A DNA stretch of 64,000 nucleotides. Origin: Ligula intestinalis. Lineage: Eukaryota; Platyhelminthes; Cestoda; Diphyllobothriidea; Diphyllobothriidae. Shown piece after piece: positions 31,851 to 42,830 of this stretch (position 1 is its first letter; each line of letters starts with the position of its first letter). The notes under the pieces are model-generated. The model ran no database searches. It was not told the DNA's origin and was given only the letters and a program-made list of their open reading frames with translations. The position numbers and the translations under genes were made by a program. The stretch is taken from contig JAYGXS010000003.1 of the NCBI GenBank assembly GCA_036362985.1, positions 70,555,989 to 70,619,988 of the forward strand, written 5' to 3'.

Positions 31851-33767
31851 TTAACGTAGTTCCATTACTGGCAACGCCACATGTTCTTCATCACAAATAG
31901 GGAGTTTAAAGTATTTACATATATTTCCCTAATTAAACTGAACCGAACATAATTATTTAAGAGGTTCTCAAATGCGGTTTACCTACATAAGGGACACCAA
32001 CATGTAAGGAAGCACAAGGCGAAGCCGGGCTTCCACGCTAGATGTCAATACATGCGTTCTTTGGAATGATACAGAGGAGACGAGCAAGTAAAAGCGAACC
32101 ACATTGAGGTCCCAGTGCGGTTAAATGCACAGGAAGAGAGAGCCTGTCTAACTCAGAGGTGGATTCTCCTTCCACATTGCAATCTCGCCTTCTCTCTATC
32201 ATCGCCCTCAAGCCAACGAAGAATCTTTATAGGGTCAAGTATTAAGGAATACGGTAAAAACATCTTTAATAATTACATATTTTCTAATTAAATAGTAAAA
32301 TTCCATGTTTCTATTTTTTGAGAGTTGAATGGATTTATTGTATGTTCATTATTTTAGATGGGCGAAATTCCTTTCACAAGATGAACGTTTAACATAACGA
32401 GCGCGGTGCCGGCACGGATTAAATTCGTTAACTGGGGCTCCACTTTTCATCAAATAAATATAACACGATACACTTTTGAATATCTGAAAACCTTAAAAAC
32501 TTATGGGCCACTCCCAGATAGGTACTTCCATGGGGAGCTGGCACTTAATCAGATATCCACTGTGTTCAAATAGGTTGGATAGTAGACTTAGCAAGACAAG
32601 GCCAGCCAGGCAAAATAGTGACTACTAACCACTATTTTATGGAGATGCAATGGAATTTTGTGAGGAGGTACTGCGCTTCCTTTTCATATTTATTAACCTG
32701 TGGTTGATTTTAAAAGGATCTATTTGAGGCATCTCATTTTTTCCTAACGAAACTGCTGTGGCTTACATGTCCCTTAGAAGTCTTCGTGATGACACCTACA
32801 TCGATGCGTTTTTAGAAATATGGTCATTGCTATCGCTATTTTCACCAAGAGAAATTATGTGGGGAATGAAGGACTGTTAAGTATCAGACCCATCATTTAC
32901 AGGCCTTTTAATTGAATGTTAAACCGTAAGCTTAGAGTCCAACAACGTCAAAGCAAATCACAAAAATAGCTCCATTGCAGATTGTGCCTTTGGCAACGTT
33001 AGTTTACCGTTTTAGGTAGAGCGCGCGTTGTAAAAAAATAAGGGTGGTTTTGCAAAAGCGTGATTATGAGATGTTACAAATCGGGTTTGTCTGTAAAGTA
33101 TTTTTTCTGCTCAGAATATCCGTTGGCTGGGAAGCTAGGACTAGAAGAAAATGACCCTCGCGCAACTTAATGGTTTTAATCGCTCCCAGGGTAATGGTGG
33201 CTTGGTGTAATACCGAAGCTGAATGATTCACCAACGAGAGGCGAAAACGTGGGAAACAGATCGAATTAGCAATCTGCGGTTGAAAAACGTTTTGCGGTAT
33301 ATCAGGAATAGAGTAAAATTAAACCAGTGTAGGAATTATAAGAACGTAAAGCAGACTATTTCTATCAGAATATACGACAAACTTCAAGAGTAAAATGGAC
33401 TATTTTGTCATTTAAAAAATAAAGTATGACAAAAATGCAGGAGATGCTTCAGTTTTATGTCATCAGATGGAAAATTTTTTTTCTGATTCGTACGAAGCTA
33501 ATTAGATGGTTTATAATTACATTTTGTGAGAATTGGGTCCAACCGAACGATTGCTTGCTACTTACTTATTTAACCATATTTTCAATTAAGAAGAAGAAAT
33601 GTGTTAGAAAAGTCGATAATTCATAACGCGCATTTTCACTAACCGATCCATTTCGGTGCGATTGCCCAAGCCACCTGTCTTGAAACGAAATCCGTCAACC
33701 TCTACGAATCACATGCCAATAGATGCTAACTGTTGTAAATTTATGCCAAAGCAGAGATCTCACCACA
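31851..33767. other. no gene recognised
   Basis: AT-rich. May contain the decayed rest of the Helitron, but no helicase motif could be read. Confidence 0.3.
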
Positions 33768-33804
33768 TATGTAGAAAAGGCAGTTTGTGAATCGATTGTT
33801 TATT

Positions 33805-33848
33805 ATGTGAATTTTCGAAGCTGGAGACCCCACTTCGTCTTCAGATGT
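33805..33848 (-). ncRNA. hammerhead-like motif, lineage D 3' repeat
   Basis: Minus strand: CTGAAGA (33844-33838), one extra base, stem II GAAG/CTTC around a longer loop, GAAA, then AATTC with a self-complementary AATT in the stem III position and TTC as triplet. Stem I pairing is weak in this copy. Confidence 0.45.
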
Positions 33849-33954
33849 AGAGAAAGGTTAATGCAGAAAACAGCTAACAGTTAACATCTAAAAATCGTAG
33901 GAAAATTGATAATGTCGTGGCGTGGCGCTTACGCCAGTACCCTGTTGTAGTGTT

Positions 33955-34640
33955 TTTCATTCTGTTCGGATTGGTTTGCGTCTCGCCCATTTCAGCTTGA
34001 GGCTTTGGTATGACGATGCAAACTCGGTGTACCTGTTGATGCATTGCGCGTCTGAATGCATAGCTTCGAGAACTTCGTGGCCTTTCTTGTATGGACAAGA
34101 GCCAACAATGCGGGTTTCGTCCCATGCAAATTGGTGTCCAGTTTCCAATGTGTGCATGGCGACTTCAGACAAGTGGTATCGCCCCTTTACCGCTCGTTGA
34201 TGTTCGCGTAAGCGTGTGGAAGATGATCTTCCTGTCTGTCCGCAATAAAATGTGTTGTAGCCGTCACAAGGGATCTTTTAGGTGACTTCTTTTCTGCCCA
34301 AGTAATCAACCCTATCCTTGGGATATACGAGTTGATTTCGTAGAGTATTCGTCGGTTTGTGCGCCACATGGATTTGATGTTTCCTCAGGTGTCTTTCAAC
34401 GAGTTCAGGCACGTTCTTAATATATGGAAGCTTTCGGAATCTTCTTGGATTGGGCACCTGATTGGGACAATCTAGTACCTCTTTATTGTGTTTTGGCTGT
34501 TGTCGTCTTATGCATCGGCGCACGAACTGTTTGGGGTAGCCGCTTTGTGAAAACAATTTGACCAGGTAATTTAGTTCGGCTTGGTAGAGTTCAGGGCTAG
34601 AACAACTTGCCACGCCACGGCATTATCGATTTTCCTTCGA
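33955..34640 (-). pseudogene. PLE GIY-YIG endonuclease C-terminal remnant
   Basis: The minus-strand frame from about 34613 runs through '[18 protein letters not shown]' and '[12 protein letters not shown]', hits an in-frame TAA just before the GIY-YIG block, and continues in the same frame with 'GYNTFYCGQTGRSS' and 'HQRAVKGRYHLSEVAMHTLETGHQF' to 'SYQSLK'. GIY-YIG nicks target DNA in Penelope retroelements. The reverse transcriptase domain is missing (5' truncation). The single stop appears to replace the conserved Tyr of the YKIPC stretch. Confidence 0.82.
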
Positions 34641-34686
34641 TTTTCAAATATTAAATGTTAGCTGTTTTTTGCATTCACTTTTCTCT

Positions 34687-34730
34687 ACGTCTGAATACGA
34701 AGTGGGGTCTCCAGCTTCTAAAATTCACAT
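34687..34730 (+). ncRNA. hammerhead-like motif, lineage D inverted repeat
   Basis: Plus-strand partner of 33805-33848: CTGAATA, extra C, GAAG/CTTC stem, then TAAAATTC. The GAAA block is mutated to TAAA, so this copy should be inactive. Stem I (ACGT with ACAT) pairs better here. Confidence 0.4.
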
Positions 34731-34768
34731 AATAAATAATCGTTTCCCAAAGTGCCTTTTCTGCATAA

Positions 34769-35639
34769 TTATACTTCTTGGGATGCCAATTTTCCAATTA
34801 CGCCTTTGTATGAGTCTCCAAGGGAGAACACGACAAGAAGAGCGTAAAGCAGAAGTCCTTTAGCGTACTAAGGACAACATAATTAAGGCAACAAACGCGT
34901 GTACAGCATGTCCATCTGGCCAATCAGATACTGTCGTGGCACGAGTAACGACATGATTGGCTTGTGACTCCATGGCTAGCTTGTCAGAGTCTTAGCTTGG
35001 CCGCAGCTTTAAATTTTAAATGATTGATTAATTGATTGATTTGCAGTTTGCATTTGCCGCGTGTATTCGGATCAATAGCCTGCCATAAGCGCGGCTCGCT
35101 GCCTGCCTGTTCGCGTGTCTGTAACGTCTGCTCCTAGCACCCACGACTCTTATTCGCGAAGCATGAGGCAGCGCGGAGTTTGGCGTTCCGTCTCCGCACA
35201 CACAGCCCAGTCTTAGCAAGGTACTACCGTTGGTACCTTGAACCTTGATGGCTAAGTTCATACCGGCCTAAAAATAGTAAGCCTGTAATTTGAGGGAAAG
35301 GTACTAACCACCGCCCTAAGTCAGCTGACAGTTTACGTTCTTTGTAGCGGATTCACCTCAGGCTAGGCGCGCAGTCCTCCTTATAATGGAGCGTCGCCTT
35401 GGAATGCGACACAAACACACACAGACGCACATGCCCCAGTTAGCATATCGGGCGCACAGATAGCGCAATGGACTGACCGTAGAATCACAATCCAACAACC
35501 GGCAGGCCGGTCGGCGCGGCCATTGCGTCGTCAGACGATGCCTCGCTCAGGGCACGTTAACTACGCCATTCATTTGGGTAGGGGGTAAGTCAAGCTAAAA
35601 CCTTTTTGGAACATAAGCGAATGCCGCTTGAGAGGTAGG
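34769..35639. other. no gene recognised
   Basis: No frame or repeat recognised. Short 'attgatt' repeats occur near 35022-35040. Confidence 0.25.
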
Positions 35640-35852
35640 TGCGGCTTTATTTTAAATGTTAACATCAAAATTTTCAGCGAAACACGGCCCCATTCACGGT
35701 GAGCAGGGGATAAGGTAAGGTAAAAGGTCATAGAATACTCAAGGTTTAAATTTTTACATGATGTGCACATCTGTTAGTGAGACAGGTCAGCTTTTAACTT
35801 TTGAATTTCCATTTCTTCGCAGGGGAGGCAACGTGCTAGGAATGGGAGTATA

Positions 35853-36400
35853 AAGGACAATCGAACATGCGAGTCCCAGGAAGTGGCCTCACATGGCCAA
35901 CCATTCAACTTTGATGAGGCCGAAATGCTCGCACGAGGTGACAATCGGGTGATTCATGCTTCATGGGCCCCCAACCCATAAACAACTGCAGCGATTAGCC
36001 CGATCCATATTTGGTGCTCAGACTCGAGTTCACCAAAGTAAATCTCCGCTTGGGGAACGCACAAGCCACCGCGTCATCCTACGCCAAAATCGGAGGGTCA
36101 GATGGCCGAGCGATCATCATGCCCGAGTCCACCATGCGGGATCAAAAAGTTCAGCAGGTCAAAGCCCGCATGCTGTTCAAAAAACTACCAACATGCAAGA
36201 AGGCAAGTTCCGTTAATTTTCGTTGTATGTTTGCATTAATGACTGTATCCTATAAATACTGCAAACTCCTGTGCATACGCTATCCGTATCTGCTACTGCT
36301 CTCTGGTTATGTCTCTGAGGATGAATCCGCGATGGACCTAGAAACGTCAGGCGAATAAACGTATTGTCTCAGTGATCGAGTCGTCTTCTTCTCAGAGTAT
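35853..36400 (+). mobile_element. PLE lineage A insertion inside LINE family B
   Basis: Bounded by gagtata on each side (about 35853-35859 and 36394-36400). The 534-bp insert is the 5'-truncated 3' end of the element also seen at 9641-10405, with TATAAATA, a hammerhead-like motif (36311-36352), AATAAA and the GTCGTCTTCTTC terminus. The uninterrupted LINE sequence is provided by the other copy at 19611-20745. Confidence 0.75.
36311..36352 (+). ncRNA. hammerhead-like motif, lineage A
   Basis: GTCT, CTGAGGA, a stem-II-like segment with TCC/GGA, then GAAAC, GTC, AGGC. Stem I GTCT/AGGC forms four pairs (one G-U). It keeps the CUGANGA and GAAA blocks and a GUC cleavage triplet. It is the best stem I of lineage A in this window. 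Confidence 0.55.
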
Positions 36401-37159
36401 AGAGCGCTGATATGTGATTTAAGGCAAGCCATATGACAGAAGCTTCGACACAGACTTCGCAGTCATTAGTTCAGAGTGGAGAGGGTGAGCGACCTCACTG
36501 AAGATGCGATCAGCAAAATCCCTGATCGTTTTAAAGTGTCTCTGTGTTGTAATATCACCTAAAATATAGGAAACGCCGGCAGCTGAAGAGAGCATTCGGA
36601 GGATACGTTTAAAATAACTAGGTCTTTTTAAAGTAAGACTGGAAAAACTGGAGAGCAGTAAACAATGAAACGGAGAACGCAAGCATGTATAACTCGCCAG
36701 ATTAGGGCCTGCGGTGTGCGATCTGAACGCAAACGGTGGATAAAATATAAAAATGTTTACAGATTTTAATAAGAGAGCCTTCAATATGAAGAGTAAATGA
36801 GAGGTTAGATGCCAGAGTAAGACCAAGATACCCGAAAGAGGATACCTTACTGGGTAGCATATCAGTGGATTCAAGACTGGGAGAGGGTTGCAATCTAAAA
36901 ACACACTGGATTGACTTCTGGTCACAAAGTAGGTCGCCATTTGCTGACGACTATACTGAGACCTGATCCAGGCCATCTTTTAGTATGTGAAGGTGTATCT
37001 GACTTTTGAAAGAATGACCAACAACCGTATCATCAGCAATTCGAATAAACAACTGTTCGCTCGGCAATCGTAGGTCATCAGTTTGCGGAGGATGAAGAGG
37101 TGAGTAGAAAATTTAGACGCTTGGATAACTCCACAGTTGTTGGGATTGCAAGCTGTCAT

Positions 37160-37310
37160 TGCTCAACAGAGGTAAAGATTCCTTATCGACATAACCACAG
37201 TAACAAAAACCAAGGGGTTGTGTACTGCAGGGCCGGCGGTACAAGGGTTAATATAGGTGGGACATATCAGGGGGAAGGAAAAATATAGAGTGTATAAAAT
37301 TAGTAAATAA
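37160..37310. repeat. interspersed repeat S, copy 2
   Basis: Matches 22371-22485. It lies directly upstream (in element sense) of the LINE family B copy. Confidence 0.45.
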
Positions 37311-37604
37311 TGGGCACAAGTATTCAAAAAAAACTAATGGCTTCAGTAGCTTATGTAGCCTCACTCATTGATCCCTACAACCTGCATGTTTTCCTACGAA
37401 AACGGTGGTTATCGGGTTTTATGGGTGGGGAATTGGGACACGCAGTGGAATATACTTTAATAAATGCTAAATGCATTTTTTACTGTATTTAGAAGTGTTG
37501 TTGATTTATATCTGTAGCTTTTCCTAAGCTGTATTATCATTGAACTTATTGCGGAAAAACCCGTTTATCCAATGGCAGGTTTTTTGAATTTCCCGAAAAA
37601 TTGA

Positions 37605-37735
37605 AATTATGGTTGGGAGGTCGTCTACTTCAACTAACTTGTGGTTCAACTTACCGTTCTAGAGTTAGATTAATATAGTACACGGCGCGAAGCACCGCGC
37701 ACACCTTCAATTTTTATGCGGAACAACCTGCTCCC
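37605..37735 (+). repeat. direct repeat with 39950-40080, copy 1
   Basis: Shared stretches include 'ggtcgtctacttcaa', 'cttaccgt' and 'gcgaagcaccgc' in the same order. Non-coding; class unknown. Confidence 0.55.
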
Positions 37736-38530
37736 AGCGGCTGCGCGAAGTAACTTCGACTACATTTTTTCAATTTACAATTACTTCTAAAAGTTTCATT
37801 CTCTGCCTATACTGTTTCCCCGCTCCACAAAATTCTATAGCCATCATTTTGCAGGACAAAATGCTGGGACTAAGGGTATATGAGTGGGTCTACATAAGCT
37901 ACTTTTGCCAACCTAATTAATAGCAACGAAAAAACGTGCGATCATTAAAAATAAACTACAAATAAGTATCAGCGAAGCGAAAACAATTGAGTTAACCGCC
38001 GCGACATAAATAAGAGCAAATCAGTAGCCACTGGAAAGAATAACAATTATGAACCATGAACTCAGCAAATATTACCCACGATTTGGCCAAAATTAATTAA
38101 CCAACATGGAGGTGAACAGCGCTATCCACGAGCCTATGCGATCAGTTGATTTGCAAACATACTAGATAGTAGCAGCGAAATGTACGCGAATGCGTTAATT
38201 TATAAAGCAGGAAAAAGGACGTAGTCTCTTTTTGCAAATAAAGTAAGCATTATTTCAAGAATCTGGTATCCTTTGACGCTGTAGCCAGTCGTAAGGCTTA
38301 CGTCAAATCCCACTGAAAACAACAACTGGTCTAGTATGTTAATATTAAACAAGGAATGGATAATAAACGAGGAACAAACCTTAAAATGGATGCAGTTAGT
38401 CGAAAACAAGGGAGTCGGCCAAATATCGCCTGACTTAGACAGGGGAACGATGCATGTCCGATAACGCCACACGTGTGTAGGGCGAAGCCAGACCTCGAGG
38501 AGCATGTGTGGTGGGAGAAGGGACGACCGA
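37736..38530. other. no gene recognised
   Basis: AT-rich, nothing recognised. Confidence 0.25.
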
Positions 38531-39105
38531 GAAGAAGACTCGATCGCTGGAACAATACGTTTGCTCGACTGACGTTTCGACATTCGTCGCGGATTCATCA
38601 TCAGAGGCATGAGTAAGAAACAGTGGCAGAAACGGGTGAGGTATGCACAGACTTCTGGAGTATTTATAGGATGCAGTCATTACTGCAAACATACAGTGAC
38701 AATTAGCGTTAATTGCCTTTTTCCGCGTGGGTAGTTTGTCGAACGGCACGCGGGCTCTGACCTGTTGAAGTTTCATCACGGGCGGTGGGCTCGGGCGTGA
38801 TGATTGCTCGGCTGCCTGGCTCTCCGGTTTTGGCGTAAGACGATGTGGTGGCCTGCCCGTTCCTCAAGTGACGAGTTGCTTTGTCCAAATGGAGTCTCAG
38901 AACTGAATATGGATTGGGCAAATCGTTGCAACGATTTGTGCAACGGTGCGTTTCAGTGGCCCTCAGCGCAGTCGTGTCTATCTTGTATGCGAGGGGAATT
39001 GGGTCAAGGGTGTTAAAGTCCCCAGGCACAAACAGCTCTTTTTCGAGGCAGTGTTCAATGAACAAGAGAAGGCGGCGGATAGGATTGTTCGGTCTTCAGG
39101 TTAGC
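38531..39105 (-). mobile_element. PLE lineage A, third copy, 5'-truncated
   Basis: Minus-strand match to 9641-10200 and 35860-36393. It holds the region after the GIY-YIG block ('CNDLPNPYSVLRL'), a CTATAAATA box, a hammerhead-like motif and the AGTCTTCTTC terminus. Confidence 0.72.
38567..38608 (-). ncRNA. hammerhead-like motif, lineage A third copy
   Basis: Minus strand: GCCT, CTGATGA, a variable stem II segment, GAAAC, GTC, AGTC. Both core blocks are intact. Stem I has one mismatch. Confidence 0.5.
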
Positions 39106-39949
39106 AAGTTGAAGCAGCTGCCTCTTGAGGTAGCGGGAAGACCGACAGCATTGTAGGGGGGGGGGGGAAAGGGAATTTAAAAATAGGACGGGCAGCATCG
39201 TTGGGGAAGGGTAAAAATCGTAAGCTGCTCAGAAAAATTTCACCGGAGATGAACCTCGAGAATTCCAATTTGTTCAACCAAAGATAAAAAAGATAATGTT
39301 AGTGAAATATACAACGAAATAAGCAGATAGTTGGTTTTGCTAAATGAAACTACGGTGATGCTTAGAAGGAACTCTTACCTCGACATATTTCAGGGAAAAG
39401 TATTTACTGATTTCCTGCAGCCTAAGCTAGACGAATATGTTCCGTAAAATGTTCTCCCTATCGTTGCATCGCGTCTACGCATAAACTTCACACCAGCCAC
39501 AGACAAATAAGGTTCATTTTAGTACATACAGAAAGCAAATTGGTCATCAACGGATTCCAGTTAAAAATCAAGCTCTTCTGTAGGTCTTGATAACATGCCA
39601 AATAAGTACGGCAGCAGATATCGAGTTTTTGTTCCGGTGAACGTGAACCTCCCAACACGTTAAATATCCCTGATAATAGCCAGCAAAAGTCTGAGGCAGT
39701 GGCTCAAGAAAAAATGTTCAGGACTTCGAACCCCGAGATTTCCATGCTTGAAGGTAAGGGTGAGATCCTAGCTTAGGTCCCAGAAATTGTTTAAATAAGC
39801 TTATGTTTTCGCAACAAGGTGATGTGCTAAAAAATAAGCACAGAAATTTACAGTTATTTATTTATTTCTTATAGTTTATTGGATAAGACAAATTTCAGTA
39901 TTTTTACTTGCTTTAACTTCATAGATTATTGGGTTCCTTGATACTCCTG
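39106..39949. other. no gene; part of repeat S
   Basis: A G run lies at about 39157-39168. The tract 39348-39385 matches repeat S at 22575-22610. Otherwise AT-rich and unrecognised. Confidence 0.3.
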
Positions 39950-40080
39950 AAAGAAATGATGGTTAGGAGGTGGTCTACTTCAAAGTACATGGGGTCCGGC
40001 TTACCGTCCTGGAGCTAGCTTGTTATAATTCGCGACGCGAAGCACCGCAAACACCTTTAATTTACATGCGCAACAACTTT
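39950..40080 (+). repeat. direct repeat with 37605-37735, copy 2
   Basis: Second copy of the 130-bp tract, clearly diverged. Confidence 0.55.
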
Positions 40081-41019
40081 ACGTAAGTTTGGTTTACCTA
40101 TCTTATTTATATCAAAGTTCAATTTTCAGTTTAGTTTTCAGCTAATTATTATGTTCACTATTTTACTGTTGGTTTTCGATTATTTTTAAAGTTAAGTCAG
40201 TTTAACTTAGTTAAGGTGGCGTTTTTAGTTAGATGATTTTAGTTTTATTTAGTTATTTTCTAATTTATTCATTTCCCAATATTTGCATATTTGCACATTT
40301 TAATAATGGCGTACCTTTTTTGTTGACAAACATCAGGGCATTTAAATACTTATTTCTACTTTTTATACTTTTATAAACTTTATTTCTTTTTTATGTTTCC
40401 TTTCTTTTGTATTGCCCAGAAGGATTGCATTACAAAAGGCTGTCGCTTTCGCGTGCTGACCTGGGACCCAAACTAGGATTACCCCCGCAATAAAAAAAAC
40501 GTATTGACAACGGACGTATTATGTGCCGCCTGCTCGAGATCTACAAATTGGAAAGAAAACTCTCTCGATGAAACTGTGCGTGTGTGGTAGGAAGCTCCAC
40601 CTGATCCCTGCCATCGCATCGCCTGCCTTTCCCTTGGAGCCTAGTCTGCTCAAGGTCACCCGTAGTCACCATGAATCTTTTTGGTCGAAAGCCACTTTAA
40701 CTGATTTCATCCGTTCTACACTCAACCGATGGATTGACTTCGGCACAGATTTATGGGCGTTCTCGCAGTCCCTTCTGTGTCTCATTTGAAGATATCGGCC
40801 TTCGGATATTGTAACTGTTAGGAGGGCCCAACAATCGCGCCGTCCTCAATGCAGGCTAAGAAAGACGGAACACGCGAGACCGCCGCTGACCAGGTTCTGA
40901 GGTCACGTATGAAAAGGGCCAGGAAAAGATGCATGCACGTGCTTGAATCACCAAGGGCGCGACTGGTCACCGAAGGACATGATGACTGGAGGCATGACGG
41001 CCGCCTGTAGAGGTCACTC
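40081..41019. other. no gene recognised
   Basis: Very AT-rich to about 40450, then mixed. The last 200 bp may extend the left arm of the inverted repeat that follows. Confidence 0.25.
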
Positions 41020-42110
41020 ATGGAGAGCCAATGGGGAACAATGAATACTGACCTTTAATATGCTGCCACCGCTGAAGGCGGTCACTCTGTGCTGGAGACG
41101 CTGCCGACGACCCGAGACTCTGCTGTCGAGGCGAGACCGACCACCGAAGACAAGCTGCTGGACACACACGAAATAGATCTGATGTACTGGTGCAAATGAA
41201 TGTAAAGTACTATCGGTTATCCTGTTCTGCCTTCTGTTCCTCACACGTAACTGGGGGACATAGCCGGTGTTGGCACAGGAACACACTGGGTTAAAACAGT
41301 AGCCCACACCACTTGATATGGCAATCCCAACCCAGCTCTTCTTCTTCTTCTACATCAAAAAACAGGTAACACCAAAAAAACTCTTTTCCCTAGATGTAAA
41401 TTGACACATACCACACATGCTGTGACCTTAGTAGCACCACAGCTGACTGAGGCAGCAGCTCTGTACCCAAGGACTATCCACTATGGTGCTTTCTGTCTAC
41501 TCCTGCTTACCGGAACTGGGCCCAATTCCTGTGGTGGTGGTTTTCCGTGTGCCCCACATTCAGGTAGCACAGGGGGAGGGGAGTGATTTGCACATGATTA
41601 AGTTTAAAGGGATAGTGAACTTGTGTGGAATCTACCGCAATCTCTTCTGCTCCTTATCTGGGCTCGATTTCATGAAAAAGTCGAGAAGACCGGAAGTGGG
41701 TGAGGCGCAGGTAGCTGGCACGACCAGAACCGCCCCTAGGCGTGCCGCCAAACTTGGCTTGGATCCCACGAAGAAAGAGCAGTCACTGCATTGTGACCTT
41801 CAGTCCACCTGTTATAGCCGAGTGTGTTCCTGTGTCAACACCGTTTATGTCTCCCAATTACGTGTTAGGAAGAGAAGGCAGAACAGGCTAGCAGATAGTA
41901 CTTTTCTGTTACTAGTTCTGCATGTACGTCAACGTTGTCTTCTGCTGTCGGATGCTCATCTGGGCCAACAGCACGTCTTATCACTAGCAGCAGAGATCTC
42001 GGGTCGTCGGCAACGTTTCAAGCACCAGAGTGGCGGCCTTCAGCTGTGGCAGCATATTTAAGGGCCATTAGCCATAGCTTCCCATTGGCTCTCCATGAGT
42101 GGCAGTGCGG
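41020..42110. repeat. large inverted repeat with about 300-bp arms
   Basis: 41020-41320 is the reverse complement, with divergence, of about 41800-42110. In both, the arms give peptides of the type 'VCSCxNTxYVxQLRVRxRRQNR' (minus on the left, plus on the right), which shows the match but is not evidence of a real protein. The spacer of about 480 bp is unrecognised. It could be a foldback element or two copies of one repeat inserted in opposite orientation. Confidence 0.65.
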
Positions 42111-42234
42111 ACGCTCGCTAACGCGCGCCGGTGCATCTGTCCTCAGCGTGACCTCATTGATAGCAGCAACTCGGCCCCGGGGCAGTCTCGCTCATGCGTG
42201 CCTCCTTTGTCCTGGCCTAATGTCCGATTTTTGA

Positions 42235-42609
42235 AGCTAGCTTGTAACTGCATGAACCGGCCGTCAGTAAGGTCCGTTTGTTCTGGTACGTTCAGGATTG
42301 CTCGAGTGATAACTCGCGCCCGGGCTGTCCCAACACCACCAGTCAGCTAATCAACTTAAATACATAGCAGACTGACTGCGCAGTCTAAGCTATTCCGTCA
42401 TTTGGCCACTTTGAAGCCACGGCTTTAGTGCATCGTCAGGTAGTTTACAATTAGGAAAATGTGCTAAGACCTCGACCTCACTTCTCATTTCCATTCTCGG
42501 GCCCCAGCCACTGTTCGAGCCGGTCAGTGGACAAGGTGTGGATGCAGCTGCTGGTATATCTACCGTGGGGGAGGATGTATTGGTGAAAAAGTAAACCTTA
42601 GTCACTCCG
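42235..42609. other. no gene recognised
   Basis: Nothing recognised. Confidence 0.25.
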
Positions 42610-42830
42610 ATCTTCAGGCCCGGTTCTTTTTGAAAAGAGAAGAGGTGAGACGCCAACTAGAAGGGTTTATTCTGCACAGAAGGTGTAAAGAGTAGGTACG
42701 AGGAATTTGCCTCTCGTATGAGTGCAGTCTGTTCTCTAACGGGTCATCATCTTAAGTTTTAGAGCGAAGACATTCATCGCAGTCAGGCCCTTTGTGAGTC
42801 GGGCTTGAAGGTGATTGGCGAGACTAGGGG
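42610..42830 (-). repeat. family M, copy 10
   Basis: Begins 'cgatcttcaggcccggttc' and contains 'gggtttattctgcacagaagg'. The hairpin outer part is lost. Confidence 0.55.

Larger units (their letters stand above)
33768..34768 (-). mobile_element. Penelope-like element, lineage D, with inverted terminal repeats
   Basis: Arms of about 163 bp (33768-33930 and 34606-34768) are inverted copies of one terminal repeat and enclose about 675 bp of PLE coding remnant on the minus strand. The 3' arm has its hammerhead-like motif in the coding sense; the upstream arm is reversed. This matches the 5'-truncated, inverted-flank form described for Penelope elements. Confidence 0.75.
35640..37155 (-). mobile_element. 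LINE family B, second copy, interrupted by a PLE insertion
   Basis: Same family as 19611-20745. The 3' part is at 35640-35859; the reverse transcriptase end is at 36394-37155 ('RILRMLSSAAG' followed by 'TTQRHFKTIRDFADRIFSE' and 'AHPLHSELM'). A 534-bp PLE fragment sits between. Many frame breaks; the catalytic YADD region is not legible as an open frame. Confidence 0.72.

Noticed and set aside
38804..39156. Overlapping frames as genes
   Set aside because: They are antisense or shifted readings of the PLE lineage A copy at 38531-39105.
41483..42061. 192-residue open frame
   Set aside because: It runs through one arm of the 41.0-42.1 kb inverted repeat, and a related peptide appears on the opposite strand of the other arm. 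This is what a repeat gives, not a gene.
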